Shown piece by piece: positions 10,161-21,275 of a DNA stretch of 64,000 nucleotides. Positions within the stretch are counted from its first letter, which is position 1; the number at the start of each line of letters is the position of its first letter. The position numbers and the translations under genes were made by a program. The stretch comes from Irpex lacteus (taxonomy: Eukaryota; Basidiomycota; Agaricomycetes; Polyporales; Irpicaceae): NCBI GenBank assembly GCA_001986395.2, contig MQVO02000003.1, positions 1,364,001 through 1,428,000 of the forward strand, given 5' to 3'. The notes under the pieces are model-generated. The model ran no database searches, was not told the origin of the DNA, and worked only from the letters and a program-made list of their open reading frames with translations.

Positions 10161-12494
10161 TTAAAAATCCAATCGAGCCCGCAATGAAGTAGACTCTTCC
10201 ACTTTCCGGATATACATATACGACTGTCCAGTCGACATGCGTGCTTGCAAGGTGTCATTGCGCGGAGAAGCGTGTGATGTCCTCGCGACAGAGGAGGACG
10301 ATGCTGTCGCAGACGGTTCCGGTTTCCCGGAAATATAGTCATACGACTTGCTAGACGACGTGCGCGCATGAATATCCTTTGAGTAAAGGTCGACGGAGGA
10401 TTTCTTCGCGGTGCGCGGTGACGATGCAGACTGCCGCGCTTTCGAGGTGGTTGACTTGCACGTCTTCCCTGACGAAGTCTTGACGCGAACGGTATCCGTA
10501 CGCGAAGAAACGGATGGGGTCTTCGTAGAAACTGAGGATGATGCAGAGGTGTCTGGGCTCGTGTACCGCGACCGACGAGTGGGACGAGGAGAAAGCGAGT
10601 CGTCCGATTTTCTCCTTTTTCGCGGAGAATTGGACTTGCGTGAATCACTGACAAGCGAAGATGGGCTACGTGTGGTAGAGGACGAAGATACGACGGCTGG
10701 AGGAGACAGGCGGCTACGTCTTTCGACATTGCGGCGTCCCCGTTCGCTTTCGCGTTCCGTGGCTTTCCTCTCCTTCTCGTCAAGCCAACTGTTCTTCATG
10801 GCCTGCCACCTCTTTGCAGCACTCCTGTCGAGCCGAAACTGAAGGCGATCCCACTCTAGATGGTCTCGTTCTGTAAGATCGGCAATGTGGGCATTTCTAG
10901 TAACACGTTTTGGAGGGGAAGGTGGCACAGCGCGATCGGAGGTGCGCAGATGGGGTGTAGAGATGCTTTCGCGTCGCTCATCGTAATCTTCTAGGCTCGC
11001 TGGCGAGGGGTTGAAAGCGCAGGCAGTGCTCGTTCGCTTGCGGCTTCCGGTAACTTGAGATGATATGGTAGTTCGAAGACTCGAGGACGGAGCCCGAGCG
11101 TCATCTTGAGGCCCTTGCTTCGTATGTAGGCTATGTGTAGATGCTCCGAAATTGTCATCATATAGTTTGTAGGGAATATCCTTGACGTCAGGGAGCAACG
11201 GGACAGGCACGGTGGTCGCAGGCACCTGAGGCTGCTGCGTGGAACTGATAGAAAGATTTGCGGTGTAAGAAATGTCTACGGCCATCGTAGGGGGCGTAGG
11301 AGGATACTGAAGCTCGAGCTCGCCCGTGTGGTATAAGTCTGGTGTGGAAGCGTGCTCGAAGATAGGAGCACATTCGTAAGATGACGTCTCAGAAGGCAAA
11401 GGGAACTGGATGGGGGATTTCGAGTCATGTTGTTGTGATATCAACTTCGATTGCCTGGCTTTCTCTTCCAATGCTGAGGTTTTGGCGGCCTGGATTTCCT
11501 CGCGTCTCCGGTTAAACTCGTCTTGCTCTTCAGACAAAGACTTCTGAAGGAGTGCACGACTCCGTTTCTCTTCCCAAGCTGCAGCTTTCGCTGCCAAAAC
11601 TTCCTCCCGTTTCTTCTTCATCTCTTCTTCCTTCCGGGCTTGCTCCGCCTGCTCATCCCACGCCCGAACCTTGACGGCGAGGACCTCGGCGCGTCTGCGT
11701 TGGTACTCTTCCTCGCTATACACGGGGGCTTCTTCGGCAGCCTGAATCTCCGTACTTCCTGCCTTAACGGCATCTTCGACGAGAGGTACGTCGTCGTTCC
11801 GAACACTGAGATTATCACTATGTGCTTCTACAACAACAACGTTATCGGCAACCTCCACGCTATGCGGAGGTTCATGAGTAGTGTCGCACGTCAAGGTGGT
11901 AGACCCGGAGCTGGATGGAGGCTGGAGTGCGGGAGGTGAGGTGGAAGGCTCATCAACCTCCACATCACAGAGGTCGATGGGGTTGGATTCGGAACCAAGG
12001 AGCGAGTCGGCACTGGGCGCGATAGAAAGACTGCTCAAGTTTGAGGTAGTCAGAGAGGAAGTCGTCGCATGTTCATGATGTAGATGGGTATGACTGGCGC
12101 AGTTGCTGAAGTTCCGCGTGCTCTCCGGAAGAATACCAGGGAGGATCTCATGTAACTTGCAGAGGACCGAAGTAAGTTCGCGCCATGCATCGAGAGGAAC
12201 AATTACAGAGGAGGTCAGCTCGCCACTCGGTGGAGAAGCTGGGTTAGGAGCTGTTACAGTGGTATGGTTGCCTGTTTGGAGTCCAGCTTGCGTCGAACCG
12301 TGCAGTGCGGCGGGTGGCCCCGCTAGCCTGCTATGAACAGGCACTTCCGCATGCGATGCGAAAGAAAAGGATCCGGGGCGATGTAGGAGAGAGGGGGTAA
12401 GAGCGATATCGGACTCGGTGGTGTTTATGGCGTCGTTTTCATGTCCATGGAGGGACGCAGGCTTTTCAGCCAGTGCGACCACTTGGTTAGACAT
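10161..12494 (-). CDS. Intronless Ser-rich protein with tripled coiled-coil repeat
   Basis: Unrecognised 777-residue protein in one uninterrupted exon, which is odd among intron-rich neighbours. The first 250 residues are Ser/Thr/Pro-rich with an acidic patch. A charged helix then carries three tandem copies of a roughly 33-residue unit: RRRAEVLAVKVRAWDEQ, KKKREEVLAAKAAAWEEK and NRRREEIQAAKTSALEEK. Near residue 530 comes a conserved-looking block, ERDHLEWDRLQFRLDRSAAK, followed by RWQAMKNSWLDEKE. The C-terminal 150 residues are Ser/Arg/Lys-rich with three short related units, VKTSSGKT, ARTSSSKSYDYI and ARMSTGQSYMYI. Overall it looks largely disordered with a central coiled coil, perhaps nuclear given its basic SPRKRRKS stretch. 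The start at 12494 is the first ATG (MSNQVV). Reality as a gene is likely from length; the function is unknown. Confidence 0.75.
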   Translation of the reverse strand: MSNQVVALAEKPASLHGHENDAINTTESDIALTPSLLHRPGSFSFASHAEVPVHSRLAGPPAALHGSTQAGLQTGNHTTVTAPNPASPPSGELTSSVIVPLDAWRELTSVLCKLHEILPGILPESTRNFSNCASHTHLHHEHATTSSLTTSNLSSLSIAPSADSLLGSESNPIDLCDVEVDEPSTSPPALQPPSSSGSTTLTCDTTHEPPHSVEVADNVVVVEAHSDNLSVRNDDVPLVEDAVKAGSTEIQAAEEAPVYSEEEYQRRRAEVLAVKVRAWDEQAEQARKEEEMKKKREEVLAAKAAAWEEKRSRALLQKSLSEEQDEFNRRREEIQAAKTSALEEKARQSKLISQQHDSKSPIQFPLPSETSSYECAPIFEHASTPDLYHTGELELQYPPTPPTMAVDISYTANLSISSTQQPQVPATTVPVPLLPDVKDIPYKLYDDNFGASTHSLHTKQGPQDDARAPSSSLRTTISSQVTGSRKRTSTACAFNPSPASLEDYDERRESISTPHLRTSDRAVPPSPPKRVTRNAHIADLTERDHLEWDRLQFRLDRSAAKRWQAMKNSWLDEKERKATERESERGRRNVERRSRLSPPAVVSSSSTTRSPSSLVSDSRKSNSPRKRRKSDDSLSPRPTRRSRYTSPDTSASSSVSTKTPSVSSRTDTVRVKTSSGKTCKSTTSKARQSASSPRTAKKSSVDLYSKDIHARTSSSKSYDYISGKPEPSATASSSSVARTSHASPRNDTLQARMSTGQSYMYIRKVEESTSLRARLDF

Positions 12495-13300
12495 TCAACG
12501 TATACTGCGATCCAAACAACGGTAATGGAGACTATCGTTGTAACGGCTGTCCTTCTAGTTATATGGTTGACGGGAAGTATGAGCGATGGAAAACGGGATC
12601 ACCGATTCGGTTGGAAAAACTGGACCACGAAGTTCGAAAAGTCTTGCGACTTGCACTCCGTAGAGAAGAAAACCTGTAAACAGAACAGAATTTCAGTTTT
12701 TGATTCCGAGAACAAATGAGGGCGATGAGAGGCAAGGCCGTGAACGATGATGGTAGGAGGAAAGGAAAGTGACGGCCTCACTTTCATGTTCGAAACGATT
12801 TCTCCTGTTTTATCTCTTATCGGTACAATCGGACCGCGAGGTGACCTTGGTCCTCACCGAACTTCAACTTATAAGTACACCGGTCGCCAGAAAAGTTTAC
12901 ATCCTGAGGGTCTTGATAAAAATGTTGCTGCCGACGAGGTAAGCAAAATATGCCGCTACAGTGTGATTATTAGTACTGTACTCGTGTATAATGTGGGTGG
13001 CTCAGCGTGGAGACGGTCCAGTATCGCGGCTTTCAACATAGTTGGAATCGTGCTGGGATATCGATAGCATGCAGATAGGTAAAAATACACAGCACAGAGA
13101 TGTAATCAAGAACAACAGCAGATGCAACGACACAAGTAAGTGGGAAGTATAGTAGGATAGTGCGCGGATCCACGAAGGAAGAAGTGAAAAGAGATACGAG
13201 ACACGAGAAAAAACAAGCGTAGCCTAAATAGAAAGCGAGCAGCAGATAAAAAAAGCATAGCTCGAAAGAAATACCAGAGATACCATGTATGCTTCCCAGT
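12495..13300. other. Intergenic stretch, no gene supported
   Basis: It carries the upstream region of the Ser-rich gene and the 3' side of the SWI1-like gene. Short open frames on both strands (for example 12747-13067 plus) have no recognisable content. Confidence 0.5.
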
Positions 13301-16300
13301 TCAGGGCTGTGATACAATCGCCCATGGCTGTTCAGAGGTTGGCATAGACCCATCCCACTTCCATCCATCTCCAGGCTGATGATAAGATCCAATCCCTCCG
13401 TCAATCTCCTTCCATATCCCCAATCGCAGAGGGTCGAGCCCAAGGGTGCCGTCCTCCATTTTCGGTTCGACGATCGTAGCAGTGTCCGGGACGTTAGAGG
13501 CCTGCACGTGGTCACTCTCTGACCCGGAGCGAGGACTAGGGTTCGTTGAAGTCGCCTGTAAAAGATCCGGTGTAACAGCCTTCGAACCGGTATCGTCGTC
13601 GAACGCACTGCTGTACGATGTGAAATCAAAGAACTCCAGTCCATCTCCCAACGCCACGTTGTTTGCTGACGGCGACGACGTCCCTAGATCCCCCAGTGTA
13701 CCGAGTCCTCCATCGCCGCTCGTCATAGGATCGCTATAGCCAGAGATGACACTGGCAAGCGCGTTCGCGATTTCTGCGGCCGACTCGTCGTTGCTTGCCA
13801 TGTTCAACATCTCCTTCATGCTTTCGAAGAACTTCACAGCGTCCTCATCAGATTGGCCTTGAAGGGCGTCAACCTCTTCCTTCTTCTTCACCAGCTCAGC
13901 ATTCACAGGTCCGTCCCAGTCGGTCCTAGCTTTCTTCGGTGAAGGTGCGTCGATCGGAGCAGGCGCAGAGGACGTAGCTTCCTCTTCACGGCGTCGCTTC
14001 GTGCCCGTTGACTCAGGTGTCGCTGCTGCAGGCGAAGATTGGTCCATAGCACTCGGTGTTGCAGCCGACACAGGCGTAGAAGCAGACACAGGTGCGGTGG
14101 CCGTCGGAGCTGGCGGTGGGGCTGTGGATGGACCGGCGGCCGGTGGGACCTTTGCCGTCGATGCTTTGCGCTTTGGCACGGGTTTCGGCCTCGACTTTGG
14201 CTTGGGTGATTTCGGGGTAGAAGGAGAGTTGACGTGGGTAGGGGTAGGAGCATTGGCAACAGGAGTAGAAGCAGCAGCAGGGGAGGCAGCACTCTCAGCT
14301 CCCTGCTGTTTCTTCTTCGTGGTTGCAGCGGAGAGGACAGGGGTAGGCTGAGGACGAGGGCTGGGTTGAGGTTGAGGTTGAGGTGTTGGAGCGAGGGGAG
14401 GCGGCATAGACTGGGGGTGAGGTGCTTGCTGCATAAACGCAGATGGGATACCCATTGAAGGCGCTGAAGGCACATGCATCGTGGCATTCGGAGGGCTAGA
14501 TGCTTGTGGCTGAGGCTGATGCGATTGTGTGTGAGGCTGAGGGAATGGGGGTTGAAGCTGCGGTTGAGGGGGGCCTGTAAACTGCGGCTGTCCGGGTCGC
14601 GGACCCTGGCCCTGCATCCTCTTCATGATGGCCTCTTGCACCATGCTCACCATAGCAGACATTTGACGAAGGGAGGGGCCGTCGATGATGTACCGTGGAG
14701 TGTTCGATCCAAGAATTTGCCGCTGCAGGTGAACTGTCGCGGTCTATATTGGAGTGTGAGCGATAGCTTTGGACAGAATATGAAGTTGAAACATACGGTC
14801 TCAGCCAGCTTCTTCGGTAGATTCTGTTGCTCCCCGAAGGCCATGATGACGAACGGAAGTTTGCTATCCAGGTCGGTGATGGATCGCACGAGTTGTTCAA
14901 AGTGTGCGTTATACTCGCTCCTATTCACTTCGGGGATCATAACTGCATTTGGTATATCTGCAGAATTCGGTCAACATAGGGGTTTAAGGCAGAGAAACAT
15001 GCAGGACATACTAGCAGCGCGATAAGCTCTTGCTTCCTGACGCAGGCGCTGGGCAATTGCATTGGCGCGCTGTAAATCCTCAGAAGAAGGACGCATAGCA
15101 GGATTCATCGTTCGATTAGGCATGGCCATACCGCCCGGTTGGGCATTATTCTGAGGCTGCATCGGCTGCATCCCAGAAGGCCCTGGGACGGCGTTCATCG
15201 GCGTTTGTCGCATCCCCGCCTGGTTGGCCATCAACTGCTGCTGGCGCTGTTGCTGCTGCATCGCGGCGAGAGCATTCATGTTGTTGTTCGCCTTCACTCC
15301 TTCGTGGAACTGGGCTTGCGCGCTCAGCTGGCGAGTGAGGATAGGTCGGTTGATATCGATCATGTTGATGACATCCTGAGGAACGTTCATAGCGCGAAGC
15401 TGGTCTGAGGAAAATCGCGACCAGTTCAGAAGCTGCTGGATCTTAGTCGGATCTGCTGTGTTGAAGAGACTGGCGAGCCCTTGCATGTTGTTGTGCAGCC
15501 CCTCATGTTGCTGAGCACCTGGTGGGTTCGACGGTCCCGCGGGCGGGTTACCACTGTTCATGTCGGGCTGCTGGGCACCGGGCCAGTCTGTTGAAGCTTC
15601 TTCTGCAGCGATGACTTCAGGTACATCAAGTCGAACTGCTGGAGATATTCCCTATAGACGTGAAGCAGCCTATTAGCGATAGCCGGACCAGACCGCGGCG
15701 GATCGCCATTCAGCTGCACGAAGCCCATCTTCCCGCCAATGATAGCCCATTTATCCAGGTTATCACCAAGCTAAGGAAACATAGTATGCGGAGACGTGGA
15801 TCTACATTGTGCTCGACAAACCTGTGCGACAGTGCCGGCGGCAATAACTTCAGCGTGCAGCTTGTGAAGGTTGATCTTCTTCCCATCTTCCAGATTCAGC
15901 AGCTGCGAGTTAATCTGTATGTTCTGCTTGTTGCACCACTCTTTGAAGGCAGATTCGAAGGCAGGCAACGGTAGCGCGGGAAAACTTCCATGACGCTGCA
16001 AGTGCGTCAGCTGGTTCATCTGGGCCGTATTCATGATCGCGTTACGACCGCTCCGTTGAGCATGTTCTGCGCTGAGTTCGTTAGAGCAGGCGAAGCATGT
16101 GTAGGTGGTTGTCCATGCAGCCCGTTCTGCGAGTCAAGGGTAGGAGGCTGTTGAGGAAGTTGCCGATTCGGCTGCCCAGGAAGCTGAGGCGTGAGTGATG
16201 GCATATTAGGCTGCTGCTGAGGCTGGGCCGAGATCTGTGCGCCGTTGGGCTGAAGATGAGCGTTCGCAGGCGATTGAGCAGGCTGAGGCATCCAGTTAGG

Positions 16301-17677
16301 AGGCTGATTCGGGCCGGGCTTCTGGTGAGGTTGTTGCTTCGTCGTAGCTTGCCTATGATGATCTCCCTTAGTGATAATTCGGCAGAAAATACAGAAACAC
16401 TCACAAATCGGCGACAAGGGCTGTGGTCATGCTGTGTATCTTTTGCAGCATTTCCTTCTTCTGCTCGATCTCCTTCATGAGCCTGTCAGATTCTTGATGA
16501 CGCTCGCCCTCAGACTTGTGGAGCATAGCCGGACTCTGCACCAACGCAAGCTGCCTTTCGAGATCTTGGAGCTGTCCTTGGACAACTGGATATCGTTGCC
16601 GAAGTGTCGCTAGTGCCATGGCGCGACTTTGTGGTGATTGGAAGGCCGCATTTTGCTGCTGTTGTTGCTGTTGTTGCTGAGTCAGTGCAGGCTGGTTAGC
16701 GAGGACGCCTCCAGCGAAGCGTTGTGCACCGCCATCGGCCAGCTGGGACATGTTCTGAGCGGCTGGCGAGAAGTTTCCCTGCGCACCCTGGCCGGCCATC
16801 ATCCCTTGCTGGCGCAGATACTGCTGCTGTTGCTGCTGCAACGCGGCCTGCTGCAGCTGAGCCTGTTGCTGTTGTTGCTGCTGCTGCTGGTACTGGCGAA
16901 GAGCGAAGCTGGCAGCATTCGGTGGCTGGCCCTGTTGCTGCTGCTGAGACTGAGCTAGCATGTCAAACTGACGAGCGATACCAGGCTGGTTCATGGGTAT
17001 GTTACGTTGAGCGAATGCTTGCGACAACGCGTCGAGCCGCAACTGTGGCTGCTGCATCATGTGAGGGGCTTGGTCGTGGATTTGAGAGGGTCCGCCCATC
17101 TGGCCGGAAAGTCCAAACAGCTGGTGCTGGTTGCCCTGCTGCATATGCTGCTGCTGTTGGCGAGCCATGGTCTGACTGCGAAGCATCTCCATGAACTGCG
17201 AACGAAAAGGATGCAGTGAGTTATAGTTTTGATCAAACCTAAAATGGAAACTCCGCTGCTGACTAAGCATAATGGGAGTCGTAAAGGGATATTGCACTCT
17301 CTACCCATCCAAACGGAGGGTGGAGCGTTGCAGCAATGAACGCAAGTGAACACATTATATGCCACCAATGCATCGCATTGTAACGAGAGGGAAAGCGGAA
17401 AGGATTACAGTCCAACGATGAGAGATCTACATACTTGATTATTGGCCGGCTGCCCACCGCCCATGTCCCCCGTACCCTGTGCTCTCAACGGCATATGCTG
17501 CTGATGCTGAGCCTGCTGCTGCTGTATCTGCTGCATCTGCTGCCACATGCGAGCTTGATCCACCGTTGCATTACCCATGATGTTCTGGACAGGCTGTTGA
17601 GGGATGCCGGCCTGATTCTGGTGGGAGAGCTGCGACATGTGGTTGACAAGAGATGTGTTGAAGTTATTCGGAAGCAT
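13301..17677 (-). CDS. SWI1-like ARID subunit of the SWI/SNF remodelling complex
   Basis: Large Gln/Pro-rich nuclear protein with one ARID (BRIGHT) DNA-binding domain, the architecture of fungal Swi1 and animal ARID1, which recruit SWI/SNF to chromatin. The start at 17677 gives MLPNNFNTSLVNHMSQL. Exon 2 (17195-16405) holds several pure Gln runs and then a predicted coiled coil (RQRYPVVQGQLQDLERQL). The ARID is encoded around 15640-15990: FESAFKEWCNKQNIQINSQ, then INLHKLHAEVIAAGTVAQV, joined over a short intron to LGDNLDKWAIIGGKMGF, and LLHVYREYLQQFDLMYL. A Gln/Met/Asn-rich linker follows, then VNRSEYNAHFEQLVRSI, and a long Pro/Ala/Ser/Lys tail ending PWAIVSQP. At least eight exons are needed; some junctions in the low-complexity parts are approximate. 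One inferred intron of 50 nt sits just before the ARID. Confidence 0.85.
16630..16945 (-). repeat. CAG/CAA poly-glutamine tracts
   Basis: Clusters of CTG/TTG on the plus strand encode Gln runs of five to nine within exon 2 of the SWI1-like gene. CAG and CAA are mixed, which limits slippage. The plus strand here gives spurious leucine-rich open frames. Confidence 0.9.
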
Positions 17678-19000
17678 GGTGAGCTCCAGAGGGGTGGGTG
17701 TAAGACTCTAGACGTGATAGACGTGAACGATGAGGGACAGCAACGAGACGAGACGACGGAGGTCCTGGCGAGGGCGAGTCGGACTGAGGGCGCCAGTGCT
17801 TGCGGGGAGGAGATTCGGAGCCGCCTGGGGCGGAAAAGACGATTCTAACTTTCCTCTCGTGCACGGTGAGCGTAAGGGGTAGAAATGTCGTCGGGGGGAG
17901 GGAGGGCGGCGACGGATGGGAGGAGAGGAGATGGTGGTGGGAGAATGCACGGGGCAGAGTTCGGGTCTGCTCAGAGTCTTGCAGTGGCACACACTCGCAT
18001 ACACAAATGTCCGAATTGGGCAATATTGACAAAGCGCCCGTAATTAACCCCCACAAAAAATGCATCGTTTTGTTTAATAAACGCTCCATACATGGCCTTG
18101 ACAGTGATTCAACAATGGTGCTCGACCAACACAAGGTCGTTTCCAATGTTTTGGCCATTGCCATTGCGATCGACGTAGTTCCCGGCGTGGTACAAGCTGG
18201 TTGCGCTCTCTTGTTGACGACCGTAGACGGAACATTCGCCCCCCGTACTCCGCCGCTCTGCCACAGTCCTTTATAGGCATGGCTGTTGGTGGCCAGCAAC
18301 CTGCGCTTGAATCATCTGACTTGCCTTCCGTCCTCCTCGAGGTGGTCCTTCTCTGACTTCTATTCCGTTATGGCCACATGCACAGGCTTGCGGTGATTCA
18401 TCGGGCGCCAAATGTTCTCACAAGCGGCCGAGTAACTGGCCATGGCTCGAGCTTGATTAACGATTTCTAGATGTAACGGTTTATGTGAAAATACCAAAGG
18501 TATCAGGCACTCTAGCGCATGGTCTACTTGACAGATAATGGTATCTAACTGGTTGCATAGTACTCATTTTCAACTCTCCTCACATGAGACTGAAGTGGAC
18601 TGCGATCAATAACTCCTACCCATCCTGTCCGATCCGCTGACCCGCGACAACTTTACTGATCTTCCCGTCTTCACTCTATTGAGGAGATAGATAGTGTGTG
18701 CAAAGTAAAAGTACATTGGCCTTACAATGCGACGGCTGAACGCTGAGGATTGGTGAAGAATGTTATAATTACAAGCAGAAGTGCACTGACGACACTAGTA
18801 CAATTAATTAACGAATAGGTAAACCCTTCGCAGAAAAGCACAATCTAGACAGAGAACAGAGTAAAACCACAGCAATGCCACAATGAAATGAAGGACAGTC
18901 CGATGCAAGGCGGAGAGTGAGTAATGTGAGGGCGGGAGTCATCAATGGTCGTAACGCGGCGCTATACGCCAGAATCATGGAAATAAGTTAGCCCCGACAT
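17678..19000. other. 1.3-kb gene-free stretch
   Basis: Upstream of the SWI1-like start and downstream of the VTT gene stop. The 200 bases next to 17677 are purine-rich on plus (pyrimidine-rich in the sense direction), as expected of a 5' UTR/promoter of a strongly regulated gene. The plus frame at 17800-18276 appears fortuitous. No RNA gene or repeat seen. Confidence 0.5.
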
Positions 19001-20339
19001 CTACAGCAGATCCTCCGCCCGCCATTCGCGTCGTTCGCTTGAGGCAGGCGGTGAGGAGGACGTTGTGTCGTCGTCAGGCTTGATAATTAATGCTGGGCCA
19101 GCCTCCAATACAACGTCTTCATCGCTGTCTCCTTCTGAAGAGAGTCCGTCCTCATCATCAGAGAGCATGATCAGAGGAGCAGCCTTGTTCTTGAGCGTAT
19201 CAACGAGTGGCCCACGAGCGATCACAAAGTCTCCGTTGTCCTCTTCTTCTTGAGCCTCTTCGGCGGCGGCCTCAACGTCGGCTACACTTGCAAGCTGGCG
19301 CTTGAAGAAATAACGAAGGCCCACAGGAATCATAGCGCCGATGACCACTGCCGAAAGAAGGAAGAAATTCTTCCACGAGATGAGATGGAAATCCTCCGGA
19401 GAGGTCATATCGTCAAGACTGCCTCCGATGGTAGTATGAATGACAGTAACTCCGAAGATACCCAACCATGTGCTGGTCCAGAAAGGTACGACGCCAATAC
19501 CGACATGGGGACAGACGACGTTGACGACCCAGTGTGGTGGGAAAGGTGCAATTCGAAGGACGATGAGGAAGGATATCATGTTGTCCTTCTGTGCTCGAAT
19601 CTTCTCTGACCACACCTCGAGACGGGCCCTCCACTTTGGGATGACGAGGATGGCAGGGCCAAGTGCTGCGCTGATGGCGTAGCATAACGTGGCACCCGTC
19701 GCAACACACGAGCAGGCCAGCGGCAATGCCCGTGGAACGCCCCATACGGCGCCTCCTAGGATAGAGAGGTACATCGAGCCAGGGAGCGAGAACGCTTGCA
19801 GGCTAGGAAAGGCGGCTTAGTGCGAGCAGATATAGTTCAAGAAGAAGTGACGTACAAGAAGTACGTTGTCACATAGCAGATCACTATCCTATACGGGTAA
19901 ATGTCTCTGTACTTCTTCAGCAAGGCGTTCAGCGCCTGTAGTTCCACAAATGACTTGGGGATCTTCAAGTGCGGTCGATCATCGCTACACGCAAGGAAGA
20001 GAGTGAGCAGTAGTCGCTACATTGCAAGATATAAACGCACTCATCCAACGTGGGCAAGGCTAACCATAGCGTTGCGCCAAGGAACGCCGTGCTGAGGATG
20101 AAGATGACCGCCATCTTGAGCGTGGCGTTCATAAGGATACGCCTTGTTGAAGGCTGCGACGGTTGAACAGTGCCATAGTGCTGTCCCCCAGTGGAAGGAG
20201 AAAGCAGTGAAGTGTTCTGAGTAGGTGTGAGAAGAGGGTCTGATTCTTGAACGGTAGCGAGAGAATAGGCGGAGGAGTTGTCGCGGTAGGGCTCCTGTTG
20301 CTGCGGTGCTTGCAGCACAGGTTCATAGGATGAACGCAT
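19001..20339 (-). CDS. VTT-domain membrane protein (TMEM41/DedA type)
   Basis: Polytopic endomembrane protein of the VTT superfamily, whose animal members TMEM41B and VMP1 are ER phospholipid scramblases and whose yeast member is Tvp38. The start at 20339 gives MRSSYEPVLQ, with a 65-residue polar Ser/Gln N-tail, then TM1 (MAVIFILSTAFLGATLWLAL). After the first introns come YPYRIVICYVTTYFFLQAF, SLPGSMYLSILGGAVWG, the conserved re-entrant entry of the family, then CSCVATGATLCYAISAALG. FLIVLRIAPFPPHWVVNVV and TSTWLGIFGVTVIHTTIGG match the core second half of TMEM41 proteins, and a last TM (FFLLSAVVIGAMIPVGL) follows. A long acidic Ser/Asp/Glu cytosolic tail ends REWRAEDLL. It is divergent from the CobW gene. 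TMEM41 versus Tvp38 assignment is uncertain. Confidence 0.88.
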
Positions 20340-21275
20340 GGCGATTAACAAGTATTGAGGATAAGTTTAGAGGCACTCTGACTCGCTGTGAGGAGGTAGA
20401 GTTAGCAGAGTTGCAGGACGCTGATGAAACCCGAGTTGGTGAGTGTCTACCCACAAACAAAGCGGAGACGGATGCACCCACCGTGCGAATCGTACCACTG
20501 ACACGTGCACTCCGGCTGACTGAGACTGGCTGACGCCCAGCGTGGGCCTCTTCGGCCCAGACCGTTATACTGAGTAGAAATTCCAGCGCAATGTTCGGTC
20601 GTTTGCTCGTTAGAAGCCAGGCGTGCGCGTGAGTGTGTAGGGTGTACGAGAGAGTAGGCCAGATAAAGTAGGCACCGACGACGTATGGTCGGTGTGATGC
20701 CACGATAAAGTCAGATCACTCAGGCTTCGGCATTTACCGATAAGGTTAACAAGGCTCTCGACCGCAGACACTGCCAGACAGGTCGAACCTACGACCTAGT
20801 GATCGCAATGCACCAGAGGGTTGATTAAACTGTACTTAGGATAACCTACACCTCGTCCGTTAAGTATAGTGACTATAACAAGGCATCGCCATCTCGAACA
20901 ATTACTGCGTCGGGGAAGACCGCTGGACTTGGGCGTCAAGCCCGAGATATGCCTGTCTTAGCAAAAGACGGCCGAGTGCCCGACTCGGAGTTCGATAACC
21001 GCCTTCAAGTTCTAGTAGTCGCGATTGTACAGCTGGAACACACTCAGCACATTCTTGTCTGAGTAGCACCACAATATCGTGAGCCGGAACACCTGCTTAC
21101 ATATATTTGCGGAACTGTGTCTCACTACTTACCTTCTCAGCAGGCAAACCAGATTGTTTGCAACTGTGGCCGATCTTCATCGATAATTTGAAACGTTGGT
21201 CTCCGATAAAAACTCCTGAGAAATTCAAGACCCTCCCAGTTCTTTCCATCGGCAGTGATAGACTAGTAATACGCG
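20340..21275. other. Divergent promoter region with small hairpins
   Basis: A 936-bp region between two divergent starts, with no gene. It contains small perfect inverted repeats, for example CCGAGT-5nt-ACTCGG near 20971 and GGGC-5nt-GCCC near 20935. Part of it (20780-20830) looks faintly tRNA-like but does not fold as one. Confidence 0.5.

Noticed and set aside
16638..17194. Plus-strand Leu/Ala-rich frames
   Set aside because: Antisense to CAG repeats of the SWI1-like gene.
17800..18276. 158-codon plus-strand frame upstream of the SWI1-like gene
   Set aside because: Low-complexity Gly/Glu/Arg composition, antisense to another open frame, no family resemblance.
20760..20840. tRNA-like stretch on the minus strand with a GGTTCGACC box
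   Set aside because: The T-stem does not pair, the anticodon loop would have nine bases, and no acceptor stem or A box is present.
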